Shown piece after piece: positions 9,487-19,100 of a DNA stretch of 42,323 bases. The notes under the pieces were generated by a model. It ran no database searches and was not told the origin of the DNA. It saw nothing but the letters and a program-made list of their open reading frames with translations. A program made the position numbers and the translations under genes. The DNA is taken from assembly GCA_948470065.1 (NCBI GenBank), contig CAOKNO010000017.1:1-42323 (forward strand), given 5' to 3'. The first letter of the stretch is position 1, and every line of letters begins with the position of its first letter. Source of the DNA: an uncultured Eubacterium sp. (GTDB lineage Bacteria; Bacillota; Clostridia; Lachnospirales; Lachnospiraceae).

Positions 9487-9582
9487 TGTATGAACCGCCT
9501 TTTTCGTGACAATTTACAAGATAGGCCTCGGACGTCCCCCCTTACTTTTTTGGAACACACTCCCTTCAGGCTCAGAAAGAAT

Positions 9583-9724
9583 TAGGTAATTGCGAAACCC
9601 TCTCTAGGACAGACGCGTCTGTCCAATCCATACAAAAGCGGGCTCCAGATGCCGTCGCAAGTCGCCCTTTTTTGTACAGATTGTACATCCGCTGTTTCTA
9701 GAAAGGGCGTTTTGCAACCGCCTA
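9583..9724. mobile_element. 142-bp MITE-like element with target duplication
   Basis: The element starts TAGGTAATTGCG and ends with a related inverted sequence (TTGCAACCGCCTA), giving imperfect terminal inverted repeats of about 25 bp. It is flanked by an exact 11-bp direct repeat, TCAGAAAGAAT (9572-9582 and 9725-9735). Inside are a perfect 18-bp palindrome GGACAGACGCGTCTGTCC (9607-9624), a GGGC/GCCC hairpin followed by TTTTTT, and a TGTACA-GAT-TGTACA hairpin. The first 52 bp recur with one mismatch at 42272-42323. It has no coding capacity, so it would need a transposase supplied in trans. It fills most of the gap upstream of the histidine kinase. Confidence 0.8.
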
Positions 9725-9743
9725 TCAGAAAGAATTGCTGAAT

Positions 9744-11678
9744 TTATGATTTAACCGTTACCTTTTTTACTTTGCTTGCTTTGCTATATACTTTTTTCCC
9801 GGTGGAGTCCAATTTATACGCTTGTACCTTAAAGTAATACGTTCCTTTTTTTAGATTTTTAAACTTAATCTTTGTAGAAGCAGTATCTTTTGTTTTCAAG
9901 GATTTGGTAAACTTGCTATTTTTCGCATAAGTAATCTTGTATCCTTTTACACCGCTTACTTTTTTGACTTGAACGGATACTTTCTTTCCCTTCTGAGGTT
10001 TTATAGAAGTAATTTTGGTTTGATTTACCTTAACCTTTGTCCACTTCGCTTTTAACGTAATATTGCCTGTTATATTTTTACTGAAAGAAAACTTCTTACT
10101 TCCCTGATACCATCCTTTAAATAAATAGCCCTTGCGTTTCGGCGCTTTGGGAGAACCCAGTTTTTTTCCTTCTTGGACAACCTTAGTCTTATTCTTTGTA
10201 CCATTGCCATAAACAAATGTTACTTTATAATTCTTTACGACTGGGTTGTCCGGCTTGTCTGGATTGTCCGGCTTATCTGGGTTATCCGGCTTGTCTGGAT
10301 TGTCCGGCTTATCTGGGTTATCCGGCTTGTCTGGATTGTCCGGCTTATCTGGGTTATCGGGTTTATCCGGATTGTCCGGGTTGTCGGGATTATCGGGATT
10401 GTCAGGATTGTCCGGATTGTCGGGATTATCCGGGTTGTCCGGTTCATTTGGATCTTGATACGTAAAATTATCTGGTACGCTGCCATTTTCCCAAGGAGTT
10501 GGCAGGTATTGATCCGACACATAAATCTTAGACATAAAGTTATAAGCTTCTTTATCGTATGCTTTCAATTCTTCACGTGTGTTGATCGGTCCCCGGACGC
10601 CGTCCCATTTGCCATCCTGGGTATCGTCCATAGCATTGAACCAGATTGCTGTCAATGTTGCAAAATATTCGCTGGAGTTGGATCCAGCATAGGAATTTGC
10701 CCATTTGCCGCTACCGGTTGAAGCTTTGTAGATGGATTCAAATTCCTGTTTCTGTGATTCAGTCAGCCCATAATTCTGGACTGTATGGCCAAATTCATGG
10801 GACAATATGGATTCATTTGGGTAACTGGTCGTGTAATCGCCTGTATTTAACCGCAATACATTGGCGTCTTTGATACTGGCAAGCTGTGTCCCTCCAAATC
10901 CTTCTACGTACAAATACCGTTCGTCGTATGAATAACGGTGTTCTAAGATATCATATGCTATCTCACCTATCCCATAGAGGCCTAGCATACATCCCGCATT
11001 TCCCATACGTGCCGCCAATTCCTTATCGGCAAGGATGACTTCAAGCATTTCCGCCGCCTTATCCATAGCTTCCTTGCGTACATTCTTCGAACCTAAGACA
11101 CGGACGCCGCACTCTAACCGGACTTCTTGCTGGTAAAACGGCTCGTACGTATCTACGGTAATGGTCTGCTGCGGTACATATGCCCCCGACTTATTATGGA
11201 CGCTGTTTTCCTTGATCTGCACTTTAATCTCTGGAAGGCCTTCCACTTCCAGCTTACCAACTGGAAGGCTGGATATCGCTGCAATCTGCTTCGGCAGGCT
11301 GATAGACGTTTTCCACTGTTCTGGGTTATCCGGATAATACGAGTTCCTGGTGTTATAACACACAATCCCCCCTGGAACCCAGCTATTGGTTTCATCATCC
11401 CAGATCCAGTCTTTATCTGTAATTGCCATTTCCTTGCCGTCTACTGTGACGGTAAAGCTAGATGGCAGATTACCTCCTACGACCTCTTGATCCCAGTAAA
11501 TCTCCAGATCCCGCGCACTGGCAAGCTGTGCTTTTACGACTTTAGGCACGTTTTCTGCCGCTTTTGCCTGCGTCTTTGCAAAGAATCCCATCATTGCCGC
11601 ACAGCACAACGCAAGGGTGATCAGCATTCCCTTTGCAATATGCCAGGTCCTTGGTCTGTCTTTGTAACATAATCTCAT
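9744..11678 (-). CDS. Secreted HExxH putative metallopeptidase with PDN/PDK linker
   Basis: 644 residues with an N-terminal signal peptide (hydrophobic about 17-33, cleavage near KAAEN). The middle domain contains SHEFGHT, giving His294, Glu295 and His298 as zinc site and catalytic glutamate; Glu337 in SSEYFATL is a plausible third ligand (gluzincin-like). The specific peptidase family is not recognised. About 22 PDN/PDK triplets then form a stiff hydrophilic linker (about residues 413-479), followed by a Listeria-Bacteroides type (Flg_new) repeat with GYLFKGWY and a lysine-rich Fn3-like end. No sorting signal is present, so retention probably depends on the basic tail. It stands between the telA gene and the kinase operon with no clear functional link. 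The substrate is unknown. Confidence 0.75.
   Translation of the reverse strand: MRLCYKDRPRTWHIAKGMLITLALCCAAMMGFFAKTQAKAAENVPKVVKAQLASARDLEIYWDQEVVGGNLPSSFTVTVDGKEMAITDKDWIWDDETNSWVPGGIVCYNTRNSYYPDNPEQWKTSISLPKQIAAISSLPVGKLEVEGLPEIKVQIKENSVHNKSGAYVPQQTITVDTYEPFYQQEVRLECGVRVLGSKNVRKEAMDKAAEMLEVILADKELAARMGNAGCMLGLYGIGEIAYDILEHRYSYDERYLYVEGFGGTQLASIKDANVLRLNTGDYTTSYPNESILSHEFGHTVQNYGLTESQKQEFESIYKASTGSGKWANSYAGSNSSEYFATLTAIWFNAMDDTQDGKWDGVRGPINTREELKAYDKEAYNFMSKIYVSDQYLPTPWENGSVPDNFTYQDPNEPDNPDNPDNPDNPDNPDNPDNPDNPDKPDNPDKPDNPDKPDNPDKPDNPDKPDNPDKPDNPDKPDNPVVKNYKVTFVYGNGTKNKTKVVQEGKKLGSPKAPKRKGYLFKGWYQGSKKFSFSKNITGNITLKAKWTKVKVNQTKITSIKPQKGKKVSVQVKKVSGVKGYKITYAKNSKFTKSLKTKDTASTKIKFKNLKKGTYYFKVQAYKLDSTGKKVYSKASKVKKVTVKS
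10242..10442. repeat. 9-bp/36-bp coding tandem repeats
   Basis: 201 bp of imperfect 9-bp units encoding PDN or PDK on the minus strand. Within it 10252-10287, 10288-10323 and 10324-10359 are three 36-bp units, identical except for the last base of the third. The part encoding only PDN (10360-10442) is more degenerate. This pattern suggests recent expansion by slippage or unequal recombination in the PDK/PDN half. All units keep the reading frame. Confidence 0.92.
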
Positions 11679-11761
11679 TTTGCTACCTTCTAAATAGATG
11701 ACTATAAATTTAGCTGCAAAATCCCTTTTTTGTAAAAAATATATTAATTAAAAATCCCTTC

Positions 11762-12901
11762 TTATCTCTGTATCTGCAATAATTTTGCTTTTAATTCCCC
11801 TTCTAGGCGGTTCATCTCGCGTTCCGCATCCCTACGCTTTTCCCTGCCTTCCTGTTGGATCCGCATTACCTCATCTAAGGTAGAGATCAGGGATTCATTT
11901 GTAAGGCGCAATGTTTCCAAATCTACAATCCCACGCTCTGACTCCTTGGCAGTTTCAACTGTCGCAACCTTCAGGCGCTGGGCATTTTTCTTAAGCAGCT
12001 CGTTCGTCAGATCTGTGACTTCCCTCTGTGCAGAAGCCGCCTGGGCAGAATGCTCCACACCCATTGCAAGTACCATCTGGCTTTTCCACAATGGGATGGT
12101 ATTTACCAACGTAGACTGGATTTTTTCGACCATAATGGTATCGTTGTTCTGGACCAACCTAATCTGCGGCGCTGTCTGGATTGAAATCATCCTGGTAAGT
12201 TCCAGATCGTGGATTTTTTTCTCAAACCTGGTACACAAGGCTTCCAAGTCCTTGGCTTCCTGGGCGTCTTCTGGAAGGCCCGATTTATCTGCTTTTTCAA
12301 TCAAAGCCAAAAGCTCCGTCCTGCGCACTTCTTCTAATTTTTTCTTCCCTGCCAGGATATACATGGACAATTCCTTAAAATAGACTTTATTCTGCTCGTA
12401 CATTTTATCCAAAACGGCAGCGTCCTTCATCAATTGCATCTGATGCCCTTCTAATACCTTGCAGATCTTATTGACGTTTGTCTCCGCCTTGTCGTATTTA
12501 GTCTTAAGGATACTCAGCTTATTGACAGGCTTTTTGAACAGCCCTAAAAATCCCCGCTCTTCTTCCGCGTCAAAACCTTTTAACTCCGTTACTACCCCTG
12601 TCAGCAATTCTCCAATCTCGCCTAAGTCTTTTGTCTGTACGTTTTCGAGCGCCTTTTCAGAAAAATCCGCCATTTTTTTCTGTGTACCTGCTCCATATTG
12701 CAGGACAATATTAGAATTATGTAAATCTATCTGGCTGGTAAATTGATCTACCATACGCCTTTCTTCCTCAGACAGCATCGAATCATTCCATCCTGGCTCT
12801 GTGGGTGGTTCCTGTTTTATCTGTACTGGTTCCTGTTTTTCCTGGAATGGCTCTAACGTCAGCACAGGAGCATCTGTAAATTCTTTGAATTGTTCGCTCA
12901 T
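11762..12901 (-). CDS. telA: TelA-family toxic anion resistance protein
   Basis: 379 residues, soluble and mostly alpha-helical with coiled-coil-like stretches throughout, matching the TelA/KlaA family in length and layout (for example the TLVNTIPLWKSQMVLAMG segment near residue 270). The name comes from plasmid tellurite resistance, but chromosomal members are widespread and thought to act in envelope stress; the biochemical activity is unknown. It lies 63 bp after xpaC, with a GGAGGTG ribosome site 10 bp before the ATG. The pairing of these two families is common and suggests a joint function. Confidence 0.9.
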   Translation of the reverse strand: MSEQFKEFTDAPVLTLEPFQEKQEPVQIKQEPPTEPGWNDSMLSEEERRMVDQFTSQIDLHNSNIVLQYGAGTQKKMADFSEKALENVQTKDLGEIGELLTGVVTELKGFDAEEERGFLGLFKKPVNKLSILKTKYDKAETNVNKICKVLEGHQMQLMKDAAVLDKMYEQNKVYFKELSMYILAGKKKLEEVRRTELLALIEKADKSGLPEDAQEAKDLEALCTRFEKKIHDLELTRMISIQTAPQIRLVQNNDTIMVEKIQSTLVNTIPLWKSQMVLAMGVEHSAQAASAQREVTDLTNELLKKNAQRLKVATVETAKESERGIVDLETLRLTNESLISTLDEVMRIQQEGREKRRDAEREMNRLEGELKAKLLQIQR

Positions 12902-12964
12902 TTAGCCAAAACACCTCCATATAAATTTCTTACTCTAAACGACTCTGTTTTCTTCTCTAAAAGG

Positions 12965-14206
12965 TTATGTTTCAAAATCATTCCCTGCAAGCCCTTCTTG
13001 GGCAAGCATTGCCTGCAGCACAGAAATGTCAGTTGACACATCCCAGGCTACATCCTCAAACAAGCTGTCTAACAACCGTTCAAACGCTGAATTTAAGGTG
13101 TCGAGCGTCTGTTCGATTTCCAGCTTGGACGACTTTATATTTTCTCCTTGCACAGGCTGGCTATCTAATTGCAGATATGCTTCTAGAAGCTTTACTGTGG
13201 TCGGCAGGTAATATTCCATCAGCTTATGGATATCAGGCAAGGAATCTGGATCCTCTTTTACACGGTCAAATATTTTCTGTACCAGCATTTCCATACGTGT
13301 AATCTTACTTGAAATTTCCTGCCCGGAAATCAACTGGTTGCATTCTTGTATCTTCTGAAGGTACGACCTGCCTTCTTCTAAGACTTGTCCAAATTCACCG
13401 CCGTTTAAATCCTGCCCTTCCTCTTGTATCTGCTTCTCTTGCACTTGCTTCTCTTCTAACAGCTTCTGTTCCATCCTCTGCGCCTTCATCTGCTGGTATT
13501 CCTGGTAGGTATCATGGCTTACAATCAGACAGGTAACTTCACTGTCAAAATGCCCTTGCTTAAACCATCCTTTGTGGATCATTTTCTGCACGTCTTTCCG
13601 GACGAACGGCAGGGATTTGCCATTATGGTCTGCTAATTGCCTGATATCACAGTACGTCTTCCCTTGCAGTTCCGAAATATATCCTTGATACCGTTTGAGG
13701 GAAGATAAGATGCTGCTTCCTTTCCATGCCATCAGGCCGCTTCCCATAAAAAAAGGCATTAAAACAAATATCGCAATCCGTAAGCCAATCGGGAAGCTTC
13801 CCATCCCTAATGCTACCAGACATAAAATCAATATTGTGATCCCAATCCCGCCGCTAAACGTATACCCTAATACAGACAACACTGTCCCACCGATTTTCAA
13901 TCCTGTATTTTTACGGAATAGATCGAGACGCTCTTCCTTCTTTCTTACCAACTCCTGTTTTACCGCCACCTTCTCAGGAACTCTTTTGTTGTATTGATAA
14001 GGAGTCCAAAATGGTTTCTTCTGTTTTGGCTTCGCCATATCATTGACTGCCTGCCCAGCGGTTTTCAGCCCTTTTTGGAAACCGCTGATCGCTTCATTGA
14101 CAGAATCGGTAATTGTCTGGTTCATATGTTGAAAATTCTGGGAACTTACAGCATCGTCTACAATATTTCGGATTTCTTTTCCAAATTTTTCCCATTCGTT
14201 ATTCAT
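12965..14206 (-). CDS. xpaC: XpaC-family membrane protein
   Basis: 413 residues of the family named for hydrolysis of 5-bromo-4-chloroindolyl phosphate (XpaC); a true phosphatase role is doubtful. A helical N-terminus precedes two or three membrane segments (about 105-165, with GGIGITILILCLVALG), and a cytosolic part with a glutamine/glutamate-rich coiled coil near 245-275 follows. The ATG at 14206 is chosen because GGAGG lies 5 bp upstream; a TTG four codons earlier would overlap that site. It is transcribed with telA from a promoter in the divergent spacer. Confidence 0.88.
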   Translation of the reverse strand: MNNEWEKFGKEIRNIVDDAVSSQNFQHMNQTITDSVNEAISGFQKGLKTAGQAVNDMAKPKQKKPFWTPYQYNKRVPEKVAVKQELVRKKEERLDLFRKNTGLKIGGTVLSVLGYTFSGGIGITILILCLVALGMGSFPIGLRIAIFVLMPFFMGSGLMAWKGSSILSSLKRYQGYISELQGKTYCDIRQLADHNGKSLPFVRKDVQKMIHKGWFKQGHFDSEVTCLIVSHDTYQEYQQMKAQRMEQKLLEEKQVQEKQIQEEGQDLNGGEFGQVLEEGRSYLQKIQECNQLISGQEISSKITRMEMLVQKIFDRVKEDPDSLPDIHKLMEYYLPTTVKLLEAYLQLDSQPVQGENIKSSKLEIEQTLDTLNSAFERLLDSLFEDVAWDVSTDISVLQAMLAQEGLAGNDFET

Positions 14207-14235
14207 ATGTTCCTCCAAAAATAATTGTTATTATC

Positions 14236-14264
14236 ATTATGTACCATCAATCCTTCAAAAGCAA
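14236..14264 (-). promoter_or_regulatory. Promoter of xpaC-telA
   Basis: Minus-strand TTGCTT (14259-14264), 17-bp spacer, CATAAT (14236-14241), about 30 bp upstream of the xpaC start. It lies back to back with the promoter of the ATPase gene. Confidence 0.55.
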
Positions 14265-14274
14265 GTTTTTTTTA

Positions 14275-14303
14275 TTGTCTATTTTTTAGTAAAATGATAA
14301 AAT
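14275..14303 (+). promoter_or_regulatory. Promoter of the ABC-class ATPase
   Basis: TTGTCT (14275-14280), 17-bp spacer, TAAAAT (14298-14303). It is followed by a short leader with GGGAGG before the ATG at 14349. The -35 box lies 11 bp from that of the divergent xpaC promoter, so the two could interfere or share a regulator. Confidence 0.55.
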
Positions 14304-14348
14304 AAGTAAAACATTCAGCTAATTCATATAAAAGACAGGGAGGCAACT

Positions 14349-16049
14349 ATGAAATCATCCGTAGAATTAAGGGAATTATTAAACCGGATCGACCACCGTG
14401 GATATCCGGCTTATAAAGACACAAGGGGAACGTATCAATTTGAAGGGTACATCCTTTCTATCGACCATGTGCAAGGAGATCCATTTGCAGCTCCTTCTAG
14501 GGTAAGCGTCCATGTCCCAGGGAAAATCGCTGGCTTCCCAACAGATTTATACGACGCGCCCCATAAAAAAATCGCGTTGCAGGATTACCTGCTGCGCCAC
14601 TTTGCAAGACAAGTGGAAGCTTTTACATTCAAAGCCAAAGGCTCTGGCAAAAGCGGCTTGATGTCTGTCAGCCGCTGTGGGCAGGAAATCCTAGACCGGA
14701 CTGCTTGTGAGATAGAAAAGGGCGGGAAAGTAATTATCCGTATGGAGATTGGTTTCCCAGCGAACGGCCGTACGATTAACAGCCGGGAGTTAATAAAGAT
14801 CTTATTTGACTTCCTTCCAGGCTGTGTGAAAAAATCGCTTTATTACCAGTCGCTGAACCCGCAAAATGTAAAAAAGACGGCGGAATTAGCAGAAGATCAA
14901 TATTATATACGAAACGAACTTCCCAAACGCGGGCTTGCTGCATTCGTCGCAAACGGCTCGATCCTGCCCAGGGAATCCGGCGTTTCGGAACGGCCGATGC
15001 GCGGGGCGGTTGCGTTCCAGTCGCCGGCGTCTATGGAAGTCGAATTACAGCTTCCCAACCACGGTCCTTTGAAAGGAATGGGAATCAAGCATGGCATTAC
15101 CTTGATTGTAGGCGGGGGCTACCACGGGAAATCAACATTATTGAAAGCGTTAGAGCTTGGCGTATACAACCATATTGCCGGAGACGGGCGGGAGTACGTG
15201 ATTACAGACGATACCGCAGTGAAAATCCGGGCGGAGGATGGGCGCAGCATTAAGCAGGTCGATATTTCCATGTTCATCAATAACCTGCCAAATGGCAAAG
15301 ATACCGTTCATTTTTGCACCGAAGACGCCAGCGGGAGCACTTCCCAGGCTGCGAACGTCATCGAAGCGATGGAAGCCGGGACGAATGTCATGCTGATTGA
15401 CGAAGATACCAGCGCCACAAATTTTATGATCCGGGATGAATTGATGCAACGTGTCGTAAACCGGGATTCCGAACCCATTACCCCGTTTATCGACCGGGTA
15501 CAGGAACTCTACCAGGAGTATAGAATTTCCACCATCCTTGTAGCAGGAAGTTCTGGTTCTTATTTCCACAAAGCAGATTGCGTGATACAGATGGATCATT
15601 ATCTTCCAAAGGATATTACTGCATTTGCCAAGAAGGAGGCGGCTGCTTTCCCAATTCCAAACGAATTGCCCGAAGCAAGCAAAACGCCTTCGTATGCAAG
15701 GGCAGTAAGGACGGACGCAGGATTTAAGAAAAACGACAGGATTAAAATGAAAACGCAAGGAAAAGATTCTATCTTGCTGAACCGAGACACGATAGATTTG
15801 CGGTATGTCGAACAATTAACAGACACAGAACAGCTCCACACCTTGGGATCTTTGGTAAAATATGCGCAGTTCCATCTATTTGATGGGAAAAAGACGCTTT
15901 CTCAGGTGGTTGACGTCCTTGATAAGCTGTTAGAAGAAAAAGGGCTTTCCGCTATCTGTGAAGGAAGCTATATCCCAAGTGGGCTCGCTATGCCAAGGAA
16001 ACAAGAAATCTTTGCTTGCCTAAACCGTTACCGGGCGTTAAAGCTTTAG
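14349..16049 (+). CDS. ABC-class P-loop ATPase (COG3044 type)
   Basis: 566 residues belonging to the predicted ABC-class ATPases (Pfam ABC_ATPase). A Walker A motif GGYHGKST lies near residue 260 and a Walker B motif MLIDEDTSATNFM near 350. It has no membrane segments and no transporter partner, so it is not an import or export ATPase; the role of the family is unknown. The start is set by GGGAGG 7 bp upstream. It is the only gene on the left arm that runs against replication. It ends at the bidirectional terminator shared with the second GH127 gene. Confidence 0.88.
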   Translation: MKSSVELRELLNRIDHRGYPAYKDTRGTYQFEGYILSIDHVQGDPFAAPSRVSVHVPGKIAGFPTDLYDAPHKKIALQDYLLRHFARQVEAFTFKAKGSGKSGLMSVSRCGQEILDRTACEIEKGGKVIIRMEIGFPANGRTINSRELIKILFDFLPGCVKKSLYYQSLNPQNVKKTAELAEDQYYIRNELPKRGLAAFVANGSILPRESGVSERPMRGAVAFQSPASMEVELQLPNHGPLKGMGIKHGITLIVGGGYHGKSTLLKALELGVYNHIAGDGREYVITDDTAVKIRAEDGRSIKQVDISMFINNLPNGKDTVHFCTEDASGSTSQAANVIEAMEAGTNVMLIDEDTSATNFMIRDELMQRVVNRDSEPITPFIDRVQELYQEYRISTILVAGSSGSYFHKADCVIQMDHYLPKDITAFAKKEAAAFPIPNELPEASKTPSYARAVRTDAGFKKNDRIKMKTQGKDSILLNRDTIDLRYVEQLTDTEQLHTLGSLVKYAQFHLFDGKKTLSQVVDVLDKLLEEKGLSAICEGSYIPSGLAMPRKQEIFACLNRYRALKL

Positions 16050-16069
16050 GGCTTTGAATTATCCATTTG

Positions 16070-16122
16070 AAAAGGGCTGCAGCGCCCAGGAATTGATTTT
16101 CCTGGAACCTACAAGCCCTTTT
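16070..16122. terminator. Bidirectional terminator
   Basis: A perfect 9-bp stem AAAAGGGCT/AGCCCTTTT (16070-16078 and 16114-16122) encloses a second perfect hairpin CCAGGAA-TTGATT-TTCCTGG (16086-16105). A-rich and T-rich outer flanks let it act on both strands. It separates the convergent ATPase and GH127 genes. Confidence 0.88.
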
Positions 16123-16137
16123 CTTTCTGTTACCAGA

Positions 16138-19100
16138 TTACTTTACGATCTTAATCTTCTTCGTTGCTTTTACGCTCCCAACCTTTGCCGTTACCTTGAC
16201 AGTCCCTGTTTTCTTAGCCTTTAATTTGACTTTCTTTCCAGTCTTTGTAATTTTTGCCAGTTTGCTGTTGCTGACAGACCATTTTACCGTTCCTTTCAAG
16301 TTCTTTAAGGTTGCCTTTAACTGAATGCTCTTTCCTTTTTTGACTTTTGATTTACCAGAAATCTTTAACGTAGGCTTCTTTACCGTAATTTTACAAGTTG
16401 CTTTGATCTTGCTGTTTGCAAGGCTTGTCACGGTAATTGTTGTCGTCCCTTTTTTCTTCGCTTTCACTTTCCCAGTAGAACTTACCGATGCAATGCTTTT
16501 TTTGCTGGAATTGTATTTCACCTTCCGGTTCGATGCATTGGAAGGGCTGAAGGTTACGCCTAATTGATATGTTTCCCCTACAGACATGGATTTTGTCTTC
16601 TTACGTAAGGTAATCTTTTTCAGGGCAACGCTCGGCGCAGCCGGCTTCTTGACCGTAATCCTACAGGTCGCTTTTACATCCGGATTCTGGTTGCTGGTTA
16701 CGGTAATCACGGTTGTCCCTGCTTTCTTTGCAGTCACCTTCCCAGAACTGTCTACAGACGCAATGCTATTGTCTTGCGACCGGAACGTAACGCCCTTTTC
16801 TGCGGCTTCCGGGGATACGGTTACATTTAATACGACGGTCTGGCCGATATCCAACGTCTTCTCTGCGGGGCTTACCCGAATGCTCTCTACCGCTGGGATA
16901 TCGTTTTTTACAATTGTCAGGACGTAATCCTTCTTTGTCACATGATCCTCTGCAAAGACCTGCATGTCTATCTTAGTTTCCTTTGCATCCAGGATATATT
17001 TTACCGCCTTTGTATCGTCGGTCAATATACCGTTAATATAAAGCAGCCCGTACTTATCTGCAAGATCTGTAATTAACTGTACTTGCGTCGTATTCGACGG
17101 AACGGTCAAAAGGTAACCGGACGCGCCGTTATTCTGTATTGTACCGATATCAGAAGACATCTTCGCAATAAACGCCTGGTTGCTGTAATTAGTGCTGGTA
17201 TAAACAGAAGTATGAAGCTTCGGAGAATCCTCCCCGTCGGCGCCGCTAAACGAAATCCGCAGAACGTCGCGTATTTCTACCTTTCCTGTCGTCTCATCCT
17301 TTAATTCGTATGGAACTGCCGATGCAACAATTTCTTTTGGGATTTCATACTGTTTCTTATAGGTTACCCCTGATCCCGTATCAGCCAAGGTATCCGTATC
17401 AATCACGCGATCCCCGCATGTTATTACCATAGTCTTCCCTTTATCTTCGTCTGTATATTGGCAGTTAATGTAATTCGTCTTTGTCTTATCTACCTTAAAC
17501 AAATAGGAGAAGCTTCCGCCTGCCTTCGCAAAACGTGTCAATTTCCCCATATCTCCTTCCGATCCATTTCCAGCCTCTTCCATATGCGGGTAATTCTGTG
17601 CGTCCCCTTCGGTCTGCGCGCCGTATCCAACGCCAATGCCAGAGAGGTTGACATTCAAATCACGTCCCGTCTTTTTCGAAGCCAGAAGCCTTTCTTGTGC
17701 CTGTGCTGGATCATCCCCTGCAAATAACCAGTATATCCCATACCTCTGATCACGCAGGCGGTAGTATGGTACAAAATTCATTGGCTGCGGTCCACCCCAA
17801 TCCGTTCCTTTCAAAGAGAAATTCAAAGAATTTGCATCCTTGACCAAGTAATCTTCAATATTTTCAATAAACTCAGATACGGAAACGCCATCCTGGATAT
17901 TCAGCGTTTCAGTTGTTAACGTTCCTTGGTTGGATGTGTTCCCATAACCATTGGTAGAGGTCCTCTCCTGGCCATTGACAATCTTTGTCTTACATACGTC
18001 GCACTGTACGCCAATTTGGTAAGTATCCATTTTATTGTCAGTTCCAAGTTCGGCAGCAAGTACGACTGGGCCATACTTAAATCCATAGACATTTCCTGCA
18101 TTGTCTGGAAGGGTATAAGCGCGGATTTCCATTGGAAGGGTAAGCTCTACCACATCCCCGTTGTTCCAATTCCGTTCCAGGGAAATATATCCGTTGCTGA
18201 TTGTAGCATTTTGTACAGCGCCGTTTACCGTCACGGTCGGGTTCCCTGCGGTCCACCCTGGCACACGCAGGCGCAAATCCATTGCTACGCTCTTTGCCCC
18301 ATTTAATGTATTAATCGTAAATTTCGCCTTATCTGTATTCGGTATATCCGTTTCCTGTTTTACCGATACATTCCAATCCCACCAAGTAATGGTAGAACTG
18401 GTATACTGGTTCACGATCAGCTTATTCCCGGTATAGAAATAAAATCCATCCCCTAGCTTTGTAAAGTTCTCAAGCCCGGTCCCAGTACAGCACCAGAAGT
18501 AATTCTTCTCCAGATCTGGATTGCAGTACACCTTGAAGAATCCAGTAGCCATTGGCTGGAAGTAAGTCGTCATACCAGTATCTTCGTTGACAGAAGCCAT
18601 AATCGCATTGATAAATGTCGTTTCATAAAAATCTGCATACCTCTTGTCGCCTGTAATACGGTAGAGTTCCTTCGTCATCTTCAGCATATTATGGGTATTA
18701 CATGTTTCACAGTTGCAATGGGAGCGTTCCGCATCTAAAATATTATCTACGCCAAAGAACTCACATTCACTGTTCCCACCTGTGATATACGTGTGCTTTT
18801 CTGTAATCAATGTCCAGAATGCTTCCGTATAGCGGAGATATGTTTCATCCCCTAAGGTACGGTAACGGTTCAACGCACCATTGAATTTAGGGATGGTACA
18901 ATTTGCATGTAGGCCGTTTAACACATTCTGTTCCCCAGCCAGCACGCGTGCAAACAAATTGTCTTCATCAAACCGGTGCGCTGCAAAGGAAAAATGATCT
19001 GCATTTGCATAACCAGCGCTTTCTGCATATTTATAAAGTTCATATAAACAGTCGTTCATGCCGCCGTACTCAACGCCAAGAACCCTTCTCTGTATCGTTT

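Noticed and set aside
9487-9582. Search for a housekeeping promoter just upstream of the histidine kinase
   Set aside because: No convincing -35/-10 pair was found; the promoter may lie within or beyond the MITE-like element.
10252-10359. Three 36-bp perfect repeats suggesting a CRISPR array
   Set aside because: There are no unique spacers; the units are contiguous and encode PDN/PDK in frame within the secreted metallopeptidase.
10173-10721. Open plus-strand frames through the repeat (for example SGLSGL repeats)
   Set aside because: They are antisense shadows of the repeat-encoding gene, lack ribosome sites, and have no recognisable domains.
15150-15815. 221-codon minus-strand frame opposite the ABC-class ATPase
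   Set aside because: Its sequence is the reverse of conserved ATPase motifs and resembles no known protein.
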